Of a stretch of DNA of 16,562 bases, positions 6,251 through 13,969 are shown in pieces. Every line of letters begins with the position of its first letter. Within the stretch, counting starts at the first letter, position 1. This DNA comes from an uncultured Bacteroidales bacterium (GTDB taxonomy: Bacteria; Bacteroidota; Bacteroidia; Bacteroidales; UBA932). Below the pieces are notes generated by a model, which did not search any database, was not told the DNA's origin, and saw only the letters and a program-made list of their open reading frames with translations. The stretch lies in the NCBI GenBank assembly GCA_946549475.1, contig CAMNQO010000016.1:1-16562 (forward strand), in the 5' to 3' direction. The translations under genes and the position numbers were made by a program.

Positions 6251-8087
6251 AGACCAGTTCCATTTTGTCCACCCAGAGTTTGCTGGAGTCGCAACCGGTG
6301 AAATAATCTCCGAGCATGCTCGCCGCACAGGAGATGAGGATGTGGGTGGGAATTGTGTTCAAATCGCTGTATTCAAAAGGAATCGTATATTCATTCCAGC
6401 CGCCGTTGGAGCCTTTCAAGATGAGATTGCCATAGGCGATGGAGCCTTGCATCGTCCTGTAATCGTGGAAGGTGGAGTGGTCGGTGGTGTTGATGCGGAT
6501 GGGGCAGTCCCTGGTGCCGCCGTATTTCCTGTAGTCCCAGGTCCCGAGGGCGATATACACCTGGGCCCAGTCCGGCTGGCCCTCTTTGGGATATTCGCCG
6601 CTGGAAGGATAGCCATCCTTTCTGTTGACATTGCCGGTGGAATACTTGAGCCAGACCTTCAGCGCGGAAGGACGGGCGGTGAAAGGACGGCCATAATAGA
6701 CGATGCCGCCTTTGGTGCCGACCAGACCGCCGAAATAGCCGCTGAAGATGTTGCCGGCAGCAAACTTGACCACCGCCCAGGTGGATTGCAGGCAGGCCGA
6801 CTGGCTGCCGTCCACCTTGTCGCCGGTATCCGGCTTGCAGATGACATAACCCATGTCAGCGGATCCATCTATTCCGTTGGCCTTGCTTCCGTTGCCGGAG
6901 CCCCACCAGGCCGTGCGGGCCGCCGCTTCGGAAGCGGAGGTATTGTACCACTCGTAGTATTTTCCGACATTGGTGGCGTACTCGAAACTCGCGTTGGGCA
7001 CATTGGGCGCAACATCGGTGGTCAGTTCCACCGGTTCGCCGACGACCGTATCTCCGATGAGGAGACGGTAGGCGTATTTCGTAGCGGGGGTCAGTCCGGC
7101 AAGGGTGGCCCGGAATACGCCGCCGGCATCCGGGGCCGCGTCCACGCGTGTCCAGTTCCCGCTGCCGGCGAGGGCGTATTCAAACTTCACATCGGAAGGG
7201 TCGTCGTATTCTCCGCTGTCCACATCGGCGTGGACGATGGCACGGGTAGCCCAGATTTCATAATCTTCGGAGGGAGAGATGCCGGTAGCGACAGGCTCGA
7301 AGACCACGATGTCGTCGAAAACCTCTTCCGCATAATCCAGGGAGACATCGAATCCGCCGTCCAGCAGACCGTCCCGGGCAATATATTTGAGTGTCAGTTC
7401 GTAGCGTTTTCCCGCCTGTACGCCGGCGACGGTCCCCTCCTTCGAGAAAGCCGCCCCCGTCATTTTCAGCACGCCCTCGAATTTCCAGTCCAGCGCAGGC
7501 TCTTCCCGTCCGTCCGTCAGGAAAAACAAGTCCCGGCCGGCATCAGCGGCAGATAGCGCCACCGTTTCCGCAGGGAACACCGTCCTGCCTTCCAGAGGCT
7601 CCCCTCCCAAAGAGAGGGTCAGGGAATATCCCTCCTCAAAACGCAGAGGCAACGTCTCGTCGAAAAGCATGCGTGCAATCACATTGCAGCATCCCGCCTC
7701 CACGCTCACCTGTGTCGTCTGCCCGCCCGTAATGGTAAATTCCTGGCTGCCGGCGTAACTTTTCTGTTCGGAGGAAGGATTGGCCGGATGGTCCCGGACC
7801 ATTTCACCGGCCTCGACATCCACGCGATAGTTGCCGGCGGGCAGATACACCGCCTGCGGCATCTCGCTGCAACGGTACGAGCGGACCAGGCCGGAGAAGT
7901 CGGCATAATAGATGCTGACGCGTGCACCGGAGAGCAGTTCTTCCGGCGAAAGGACCGCCTTGGTGTCCGGGTCTTCGGGCAGCGCGACCGCCAGGGAAAA
8001 GGCGCCGAGACCGCCCTGAGCGGGCTGTTCCCGGGTGCAGGACAGCAGCGACAGGAGCGTCAGCAGGCAGAATACGATCCGTTTCAT
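6243..8087 (-). CDS. DUF4493-FN3-PCMD surface lipoprotein
   Basis: A 614-residue lipoprotein with lipobox LLSC (Cys17). Residues about 28-265 form a DUF4493 domain with its typical YLPAGNYRVDVEAG (81-94) and EFTITGGQTTQVSVEAGCC (116-134) strands. An FN3-like domain (about 278-357) and a PCMD domain (about 364-613) follow, the latter starting PNASFE and ending LWVDKMELVYE. It joins in one chain two domains found apart in its neighbours, DUF4493 upstream and PCMD downstream. The start lies 3 bases after the preceding stop codon, and its TAA overlaps the next ATG. The role is inferred to be binding of glycans or proteins at the cell surface; no catalytic residues can be named. Confidence 0.88.
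   Translation of the reverse strand: MKRIVFCLLTLLSLLSCTREQPAQGGLGAFSLAVALPEDPDTKAVLSPEELLSGARVSIYYADFSGLVRSYRCSEMPQAVYLPAGNYRVDVEAGEMVRDHPANPSSEQKSYAGSQEFTITGGQTTQVSVEAGCCNVIARMLFDETLPLRFEEGYSLTLSLGGEPLEGRTVFPAETVALSAADAGRDLFFLTDGREEPALDWKFEGVLKMTGAAFSKEGTVAGVQAGKRYELTLKYIARDGLLDGGFDVSLDYAEEVFDDIVVFEPVATGISPSEDYEIWATRAIVHADVDSGEYDDPSDVKFEYALAGSGNWTRVDAAPDAGGVFRATLAGLTPATKYAYRLLIGDTVVGEPVELTTDVAPNVPNASFEYATNVGKYYEWYNTSASEAAARTAWWGSGNGSKANGIDGSADMGYVICKPDTGDKVDGSQSACLQSTWAVVKFAAGNIFSGYFGGLVGTKGGIVYYGRPFTARPSALKVWLKYSTGNVNRKDGYPSSGEYPKEGQPDWAQVYIALGTWDYRKYGGTRDCPIRINTTDHSTFHDYRTMQGSIAYGNLILKGSNGGWNEYTIPFEYSDLNTIPTHILISCAASMLGDYFTGCDSSKLWVDKMELVYE
6706..6779. repeat. 74-base block nearly identical in both PCMD genes (copy 2)
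   Basis: Partner of 3563-3636, with 2 silent differences in 74 bases. The flanking parts of the two PCMD domains are clearly more diverged, so the similarity is patchy. Confidence 0.85.
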
Positions 8088-8090
8088 CTC

Positions 8091-9362
8091 TTAATCTCCA
8101 ATGACCATGGTGACAGGAATGACCTTTTTACATCCCTTTCCATCCGTCACCGACATGACGAAAGTATGCGAGCCTTCAAAGCCGTAAATCGGCTCCTGGG
8201 CACCGCTCAAATCAAACTCCACACGCTGCATGCCGAGAAGTTCGGTCCCGTGCGGGAAAGGCACGACCTCGAATACGACACCGGCGTCGGGGGAAGGGTT
8301 GATCAGGTCGATGTCCGGTCCGCCGGCTACAGCCAGCGCGCTCTTGAAGGCATCGTTTTCCGTCTCGATGTGGACCGTGAATTTCTTGACGCCGTTCGGA
8401 ACTTCCGCCACCAGACGCAGATCCATCCGGGTCACCGCCGGGTCGGGAATCACGATGCGGTCCAGATCGTCGAACATCGTGCAGTCCTGTGCAAAGCCGA
8501 GGGTGATGCCGCCGTCTCCGGCCGGCGCCTGGGGATCATTTCCGATGACATCCTCCACGGGCGAGAGCGACTGGGATAGTTCACCGTCATCCAGATAGCC
8601 GTCCACCCGCACATCAAATGAAGCGTCTCCTTCGGCATTGACGAGGGGAATCAAAGTAATCTGGCGCCACTGGGCCGCCTGGATGCCGGAGAAGGCCTTG
8701 GACATTTTCATGCTCTTGCCTTTGATGGCGGTCGTAATGGTCACAATCAACGAAGAAGGAGTGGAAGGAACGGCAAAATAACCGGCCCGGGTCTCCGGGG
8801 CGGGAACGCCGTTTTCAAACAGGATGGGAAAATCAAGCGGACTGCTGTCCGATACCTTGACCGTAGCGTTGCCGACACCGGTCATGTCGGCCAGGAGCGC
8901 TTCATCATACTCGATGGTCACTTTGCACTGCGCCAGTCTGCAGACAATCAGGTCAGGAGCGGTCTTCTCGCCGGCGACGACGGTGACGGGAATCTCTCCG
9001 CCATATACGGGACATTCAAAACCGGCCTCGGGTACGGTCCGGGCCGTACGGGCCACGACGGAATAATTGCCGGACAGGATGTCGAAAGTCTCGTCCCGGT
9101 CTTTGAGGGCGGAAAGCGGGATGTTTTCCAGCAAGCGTCCCGTCACATCACAGACCGGCTCTTTCTCCTCGTTTACGACAGAAATATAATATTCTTCGGG
9201 CGAGGGGGCCGCCTTGGTATTGAGTTCGGCATTGAGTTCCGCCGAGAGTCCGCCCAAAGAAAGGACTCCCCTGCCGTTGTAACGGCCGTCCATATTTTCA
9301 TTGCAGGCCGACAGTCCGAGCGTCAGCGCCCATGCGAGGAACAGTGTCAATTTGTTATTCAT
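8091..9362 (-). CDS. DUF4493 surface lipoprotein with extra C-terminal domain
   Basis: A 423-residue lipoprotein with lipobox LSAC (Cys20). A DUF4493 domain covers about residues 33-265: the opening strand GVLSLGGLS, then ILSGNYSVVARTA (95-107), VTVVAGEKTAPDLIVCRLAQCKV in part, and a later IQAAQWRQITL strand. The last 155 or so residues form a second domain ending in a strand pattern like HTFVMSVTDG, which resembles an Ig-like fold; I do not recognise the family. The ATG at 9362 overlaps the end of the upstream DUF4493 gene by 8 bases (ATGAATAA), the same arrangement seen at 6243-6250. It lies second in a tandem set of three DUF4493 genes. Function unknown beyond a likely surface location. 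Confidence 0.82.
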   Translation of the reverse strand: MNNKLTLFLAWALTLGLSACNENMDGRYNGRGVLSLGGLSAELNAELNTKAAPSPEEYYISVVNEEKEPVCDVTGRLLENIPLSALKDRDETFDILSGNYSVVARTARTVPEAGFECPVYGGEIPVTVVAGEKTAPDLIVCRLAQCKVTIEYDEALLADMTGVGNATVKVSDSSPLDFPILFENGVPAPETRAGYFAVPSTPSSLIVTITTAIKGKSMKMSKAFSGIQAAQWRQITLIPLVNAEGDASFDVRVDGYLDDGELSQSLSPVEDVIGNDPQAPAGDGGITLGFAQDCTMFDDLDRIVIPDPAVTRMDLRLVAEVPNGVKKFTVHIETENDAFKSALAVAGGPDIDLINPSPDAGVVFEVVPFPHGTELLGMQRVEFDLSGAQEPIYGFEGSHTFVMSVTDGKGCKKVIPVTMVIGD

Positions 9363-10092
9363 ACAGATCCTCCTCGATTTTGATGGTTTCCACTTGGTCG
9401 TTGAATGTTATCTGCAGCGCGACGCCACCGACCGTATCGGCCCCCAGTCGCAGGGTATAGCAGGTCGCCGCGTTGATATTATCGTTGAAAGCGTACTCGA
9501 ACGCATACACCTTTCCACTTTCCCGGGCGGTCACCGACCCCCTGATGCTGAAACGGTAAGCCTCCACAAAAACGGGCCGCCGCTCGTCTTCCGGATAGGG
9601 AATCGTCGTTCCGTTGCCCGTCTCGAAGGTCAGGCTGCAATCTTTGAAATAGTTGTCGAACATCTCCGTATGGGCGACCTTGAGCATCGTGTTGGCCAAG
9701 GTGGCCGTGAGCGTGATGTCATGAGCCTGTCCTGCGAGGATATCCACTTCCTGAAGGGCGCCGAACCAGGGTTTTTCAAAACCCTCTTCGCCTTCCGTCC
9801 CGCACACGGCCGCGATGCTGTAATGCCCGGCCACCAGCGCGATTTCTCCCGTCCATTCGCTCACCGGACCGGACCAATAGACCTGTTTGCCGGCGTTGGT
9901 GATGGTCAGGGTAAAGTCCGACGCCTGCGGGAGCGTGATACCATAGTCCGCGAGCGAAGCCTTGACCGACTCCTCGACGATGTCCACGGAAGAAAGCGAG
10001 AGCCGAAGGGTCCCCGTTGCCGCCTGTTTGCCGCAGGCGAGCGGAACGAGCAGGAGCCAAAGCCATATCAATCTGTTTTTCATTGCTTTCAT
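9355..10092 (-). CDS. Short DUF4493 surface lipoprotein
   Basis: A 245-residue lipoprotein consisting of a signal peptide with lipobox PLAC (Cys20) and a single DUF4493 domain. Visible hallmarks are GTLRLSLSSVD at the start, ALVAGHYSIAAVCG, VDILAGQAHDITLTATLANT and the final VALQITFNDQVETIKIEED strand. Two ATG codons could serve, at 10092 and 10083; both keep the signal peptide, and I chose 10092, 5 bases after the upstream stop. An open frame continues upstream to 10233 but lies inside the preceding gene. The gene begins the run of three DUF4493 genes. The domain layout (an LPAG/LVAG-type turn, then a GxT strand, then a LANxxV strand) recalls FimB/Mfa2-type fimbrial subunits, but this is only a resemblance. 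Confidence 0.82.
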   Translation of the reverse strand: MKAMKNRLIWLWLLLVPLACGKQAATGTLRLSLSSVDIVEESVKASLADYGITLPQASDFTLTITNAGKQVYWSGPVSEWTGEIALVAGHYSIAAVCGTEGEEGFEKPWFGALQEVDILAGQAHDITLTATLANTMLKVAHTEMFDNYFKDCSLTFETGNGTTIPYPEDERRPVFVEAYRFSIRGSVTARESGKVYAFEYAFNDNINAATCYTLRLGADTVGGVALQITFNDQVETIKIEEDLYE

Positions 10093-10097
10093 AGGGC

Positions 10098-11894
10098 TCA
10101 GGGATTGACGGTTACGCTGACATTGTCGAGATAGAGCCAGTTGGTGTTGTTGTTGACACCTGCCATGTGTTCGATGACCGTCCTCCAACTGATGCGGACG
10201 GGTGAAGTACCGGCCGGGATGGAAAGGATGCAACTGTAGGGCGTCGAGGCCATTTCATATCCTCCTTCTCCGTCACAGGCCGATTTGTCAATGAAGAAAC
10301 TGTGGGGGTAGGTGCCGTTGGTATCACCGCTCTTGTAATTGGTAAGGGTGGTAATGTAGCCGACCTTGACGGTCTGACCGACAGCCTTGCCCAAAATCAT
10401 GATATAAGCGCCGCCGGAGCCGTAGTCGAAAGAAAGTTTCAGATTGACGGCCTTCTTGATGGTGCAGGCGAGCGGGGCCGAATCCATACGGGCATCATAG
10501 TCTGCCGAGGTCTCGCGGCGGCAGGCCAGACGGACGCCCACGCCCGCCTTGGCGCCGCAACGGGCTCCCGACCAGCCGTTGAGGAAGGTGACCGGAGATT
10601 TGGAACCGGCATTGGCCGTCTTATGTTCGTCGTTGCTGTTGAAAGAATTGACCGTGGAAAAGTCTTCCGCCAGCAGCGGAGCCACATCCAGAGCGAGGGT
10701 GGTGCTGACCATGCCGGACAAATCGGGGATGGTGATATTCTGGGTACAAATCAGATGTTCGGAGTCATAGGTGACCGTAATGCTCTTGCCGCTGAGGCTC
10801 ATGAACGCCGCTGCATCTTCATACTCCAGCAGGAAGGAAGTCCCGGGGGCAATGTCGCCTCCCGGGGAAATCGTGTAGGTGTTACCCCCCTTGTCGCTCC
10901 ACTTGCAGCCGGAAGGAGCCGTGAGCGTAATGGAGCGGACCGGCTCTCCGATGGGATTGGAACGGAAATGGACAAAGACGCGACGGTATTCGCGCAAGTA
11001 GCCGGGCGCAACTTTGACGGTGGTCGCGTGCGCAGCCTTCATATCCCGCCCGCCGAGCGGAATGTCATCCGCGACGGCCACCTTGCTCCGGGAATAGAGC
11101 CGCACGGAAAAAGACTCATCTTTGCCCCATTTCCGGGGGAAGATGGTCGCAAAGGCATAATGGCGCTCATTGGCGTCGGAGACGGAAAGCGGTTCGGCAA
11201 GTTGCAGGGTCAGGTCCGTCCCGCCCTCCTGCAGGGTCTGTTCCGAAGAGGGAAAGACGCCCGGCTCCGCCGTGACCGGAAGAGCGACGCGCAGACTGCC
11301 GCTGACCTGCGCCGGGAAGAAACATTCTATCTTCTCTATCGGCTCGCCGCCCAACAAACGCTCCTCATCTTGCACATAGAAGCGAAGCAGATGCAGTTGC
11401 TGCCCCATCTGCAAAGCAAACTTTTCCGCCTTTCCATAGTCCTTGACGGACTTGAGCGGTCCCGCCTCCGTCAGATTGGAGAACATCACTCCGTCACCCT
11501 TTCCATCCTGGACGGCCGGAATGGGGAAACTGGCATAGCCGTCTTGAATTTTTGAAGGAAGGGGCGCAGCGGCCCAGTAGGTATAAAGCCCCTCCGCCAT
11601 CGGCGAAGACAGCGTGGAGGAGAAGAAGGCCTGCGTGGCAGAGCGGCCATAGACGGAAAAATCCTGGGCGGACAACGCCGGAGCATCGTTTTGGTCGAAA
11701 GCCCAGAGCGCAAGATGGTCGTCGTCTTCCCACACGACGGAGCACAAATCGGCACCGACGGCCGCTTTCGCACCCTCATCGTCCATCCAGAAACCGACTT
11801 CCAGGGGACCGTCCGTCCTCTCTTCCCGCAGCCCGGAACAGGAGAACAGCAGGAAGGATGTCAGTATAGTTAAGTTCAGGTATCGAAGTCGCAT
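10098..11894 (-). CDS. Fimbrillin-like lipoprotein with C-terminal jelly-roll-like domain
   Basis: A 598-residue lipoprotein. ATG at 11894 is chosen because it begins the signal peptide MRLRYLNLTILTSFLLFSC (lipobox LFSC, Cys19); the open frame reaching to 12047 overlaps the upstream gene. The N-terminal part (about 30-300) looks like a fimbrillin/Mfa-like fold: VVWEDDDHLALWAF (53-66) matches the usual W-x-x-x-D-x-(I/L)-x-(V/L) strand, and YTYWAAAPLP (104-113) and MGQQLHLLRFYV (163-174) fill the expected positions. A middle Ig-like part follows (about 300-400). The C-terminal part (about 405-596) begins LLAEDFS, contains FLNGWSGARCG and ends NWLYLDNVSVTV, as in lectin-like jelly rolls. A fimbrial or adhesin role is inferred. 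It has a TGA stop 5 bases before the DUF4493 gene. Confidence 0.75.
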   Translation of the reverse strand: MRLRYLNLTILTSFLLFSCSGLREERTDGPLEVGFWMDDEGAKAAVGADLCSVVWEDDDHLALWAFDQNDAPALSAQDFSVYGRSATQAFFSSTLSSPMAEGLYTYWAAAPLPSKIQDGYASFPIPAVQDGKGDGVMFSNLTEAGPLKSVKDYGKAEKFALQMGQQLHLLRFYVQDEERLLGGEPIEKIECFFPAQVSGSLRVALPVTAEPGVFPSSEQTLQEGGTDLTLQLAEPLSVSDANERHYAFATIFPRKWGKDESFSVRLYSRSKVAVADDIPLGGRDMKAAHATTVKVAPGYLREYRRVFVHFRSNPIGEPVRSITLTAPSGCKWSDKGGNTYTISPGGDIAPGTSFLLEYEDAAAFMSLSGKSITVTYDSEHLICTQNITIPDLSGMVSTTLALDVAPLLAEDFSTVNSFNSNDEHKTANAGSKSPVTFLNGWSGARCGAKAGVGVRLACRRETSADYDARMDSAPLACTIKKAVNLKLSFDYGSGGAYIMILGKAVGQTVKVGYITTLTNYKSGDTNGTYPHSFFIDKSACDGEGGYEMASTPYSCILSIPAGTSPVRISWRTVIEHMAGVNNNTNWLYLDNVSVTVNP

Positions 11895-11905
11895 TCGGGA
11901 AGTTT

Positions 11906-12868
11906 TCAGAATTGGAAGTCCACGAGGATGGGCAGGTGGTCGGAGGGATGATAGAAATGCTTGACGAGCGTATCCCGTACCGGCGTCGTATATTCGTCTT
12001 TGATGATGTCGGCGCGTGTCACCTTGTCGAAGAGCGGCTTCGTGCAATAGACATAATCGATGCGGGACATGCCTCCCGTGCTGGTCAGCGCCTCGCCGGG
12101 GTGCTTTTCGCGGACGACATCGATATAGGGCGTATGCTGCAGGACATAGTCTTGTGCGAGGAAGCGCACGTCGTCCTCGGCCCAGCCATAGTTGTTGGTC
12201 TCGTTGTCCAGCCGGGAGCGGGAGTTGAAATCGCCCATGAACATCCAGTAGCCGTCCGCAGCATCCGGGTCGGTCCCGATGGTGTGTTTGCAGACATACT
12301 CCATCTCCATCCGGCGGTAATAGTCACCGCCGCCCAGGGCGGCGCTGGAGTCGCGCTGCGACTTGGAAACCCCGAAGGCATAGCGCTGCGGCCAGGTGTG
12401 CAGGGTGACGATATTGAGCGTCTTGCCGGCAAAGCGGACACGGGCCCAGCCCGCGCCGTGCGCCACGACACTGTCGGGCTCCGCCCCCAGGATGCGCTCC
12501 ACATTTTCTATCGGGAAACGGGCCGTGATGGCCTGGGGATAATTGTCACGATGGCCGCCTACATACACATATTTGTGACCGTAACGGGCAGCCAGTTTGT
12601 CCCAGTTTTTCACCAGATAACGGTCGGCCGTATCACATTTGGTACCGGTGCCGTCGATATAGATGGTCTGTGCTTCGCACCACACGCAGATATCCGGTTT
12701 GCAGGATTTGACATAATCCACGAAACGGTCATAATTGTCCGGCTGACCGTCCCACATGCCGTTCTGGATGTTCCAGTAGAAGAGCCTGAGGTTCTTGGAC
12801 TGGCAGCAGGAGGTCGCCATCAGCGCCGCTGCGGCCATGAGGATGAGGAAAAACGAGATTTTTTTCAT
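11906..12868 (-). CDS. Endonuclease/exonuclease/phosphatase-family lipoprotein
   Basis: A 320-residue protein of the metal-dependent EEP superfamily, which cleaves phosphodiester or phosphomonoester bonds in nucleic acids, lipids or other substrates. All family motifs are present: WNIQNG (Asn33), CEAQ (Glu65, metal ligand), LHTW (His157), GDFNS (Asp213, Asn215), RIDYV (Asp271) and SDHLP (Asp310, His311). It should therefore be active. The start ATG at 12868 begins a signal peptide with lipobox-like ATSC (Cys21), so it acts outside the cytoplasm; an upstream open frame up to 13213 lies in corA and is discarded. Gaps of 11 bases on both sides, to corA and to the fimbrillin-like gene, support one transcript. 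The substrate cannot be told from sequence: extracellular DNA, phospholipid or a sugar phosphate are all possible. Confidence 0.9.
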   Translation of the reverse strand: MKKISFFLILMAAAALMATSCCQSKNLRLFYWNIQNGMWDGQPDNYDRFVDYVKSCKPDICVWCEAQTIYIDGTGTKCDTADRYLVKNWDKLAARYGHKYVYVGGHRDNYPQAITARFPIENVERILGAEPDSVVAHGAGWARVRFAGKTLNIVTLHTWPQRYAFGVSKSQRDSSAALGGGDYYRRMEMEYVCKHTIGTDPDAADGYWMFMGDFNSRSRLDNETNNYGWAEDDVRFLAQDYVLQHTPYIDVVREKHPGEALTSTGGMSRIDYVYCTKPLFDKVTRADIIKDEYTTPVRDTLVKHFYHPSDHLPILVDFQF

Positions 12869-12879
12869 GTCAGTAGGAT

Positions 12880-13833
12880 TTATAGCATTTTTCTGATTTT
12901 GAACACGACGATGACGATCAGGAAACTCAGGACCATCATCGTGAATATGACGACCCAGGCCCAGGGAGAATCGGCGACGAACTGCCCGAAATTGACATTC
13001 ATGCCGAAGAAACTCGCGATGAGGGTCGGCGGCATCAGCAGCAGGGACACGAGGGTAAAGATTTTCATGATCTTGTTCTGGTCCAGGTTGATGATACCGA
13101 TGACCGTATTCTGAAGGTATTCGAGCCGCTCGAAAGAAAAATTGGTGTGATTGATCAGGGATGCGATATCCTTGAGCAGCACCTCCAGTTTGAGGGCCTG
13201 CTGCGGCGGACACAACTCGCTCTTGAGCATGCTGGAGACCATGCGCTGCTTGTCCACCACATTCTCGCGCACCAGCATCGTATTTTCCTGCAACTGATTG
13301 ATGTCAAGCAGAAACTCCTCATTGACATCCTCGCCGAGGGACACCTTTTTATTATATTGGGCTATCTCCTGGCTCATGATCTCGATCATATCCGCATCCA
13401 GATCGACACGCTGCTCGAGGATGCTCACGAAGACCGAGAATCCGTCGGGGTACATCTTGGGAAAGGCCTGCATCCGACGCTGCAGAATCGTAAAACTGCG
13501 CAAGGGAGTCTCGCGGAGCGTGGTCAGGATGGAATGGGACACAATGAAAGAAACCGCCTCCTGGGTATAGTCGTCCGGCGCCGGGGAAATGAAGTTGGTA
13601 TTGGCAAAAATGGCATTTTCCGTCTCCGAATAACGGGATGAACTCTCAATCTCTTCGGCTTGCGCACGCGTCTGCAAAGAGATTCCGAGGAACTGCTCGA
13701 CAGCGCGTTTTTCTTCCCCCGCCGGAGATACCAGATCCATCCAGACCACATCCTCAAGACGCAGTCCGGCGAGAGCATCCACCGTCTGTACGACCTCAAT
13801 CCGGCCTTCTTTCTTATAAAGAATCTCAATCAT
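12880..13833 (-). CDS. corA: CorA-family magnesium/cobalt transporter
   Basis: A 317-residue protein with a long cytoplasmic alpha/beta and coiled-helix domain (1-255), two C-terminal transmembrane helices (about 257-276 and 290-311) and the family signature GMN at 277-279, directly after the pore helix. The loop after GMN is NVNFGQFVADSPW, and the C-terminus carries the basic KIRKML tail. CorA forms a pentameric channel for Mg2+ (and Co2+ or Ni2+) in the inner membrane. Length and layout are normal. It is the first gene of the minus-strand array and has a -7 box 40 bases upstream. Sharing a transcript with surface lipoproteins may be accidental; supplying metal to the metal-dependent EEP enzyme next to it is unlikely, since that one acts outside the cytoplasm. 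Confidence 0.93.
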   Translation of the reverse strand: MIEILYKKEGRIEVVQTVDALAGLRLEDVVWMDLVSPAGEEKRAVEQFLGISLQTRAQAEEIESSSRYSETENAIFANTNFISPAPDDYTQEAVSFIVSHSILTTLRETPLRSFTILQRRMQAFPKMYPDGFSVFVSILEQRVDLDADMIEIMSQEIAQYNKKVSLGEDVNEEFLLDINQLQENTMLVRENVVDKQRMVSSMLKSELCPPQQALKLEVLLKDIASLINHTNFSFERLEYLQNTVIGIINLDQNKIMKIFTLVSLLLMPPTLIASFFGMNVNFGQFVADSPWAWVVIFTMMVLSFLIVIVVFKIRKML

Positions 13834-13872
13834 AGCCGTTTAGTTAACTTGCTCCGAACGCGGTACAACCCG

Positions 13873-13880
13873 CAAAGATA
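13873..13880 (-). promoter_or_regulatory. -7 box of corA and the minus-strand array
   Basis: On the minus strand the bases read TATCTTTG, a full match to TAnnTTTG, 39 bases upstream of the corA ATG. No exact TTTG -33 box is seen at the right distance; a T-rich run lies between. It is the only good promoter I found for the whole nine-gene array. Confidence 0.6.
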
Positions 13881-13909
13881 AAAAAAATAATCCATTTTGC
13901 ATGATATTG

Positions 13910-13941
13910 TTTGTTTTTCTCATGGCCGGACCGTAAATTTG
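13910..13941 (+). promoter_or_regulatory. Promoter of recR
   Basis: TTTG at 13910-13913, a 20-base spacer and TAAATTTG at 13934-13941 match the Bacteroidetes consensus in both boxes and in spacing. The recR ATG follows 28 bases after the -7 box. Confidence 0.8.
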
Positions 13942-13969
13942 CAGGTGATATTGTGTCCCCGAAACCGAG

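Noticed and set aside
6024..7556. A 510-codon open frame on the plus strand, opposite the DUF4493-FN3-PCMD gene
   Set aside because: Same reason. It has a similar composition to the frame at 3391-4902 because both mirror the conserved PCMD coding sequence.
11912..13114. A 400-codon plus-strand frame opposite the EEP lipoprotein and corA genes
   Set aside because: It spans two well-supported minus-strand genes and shows no conserved motifs.
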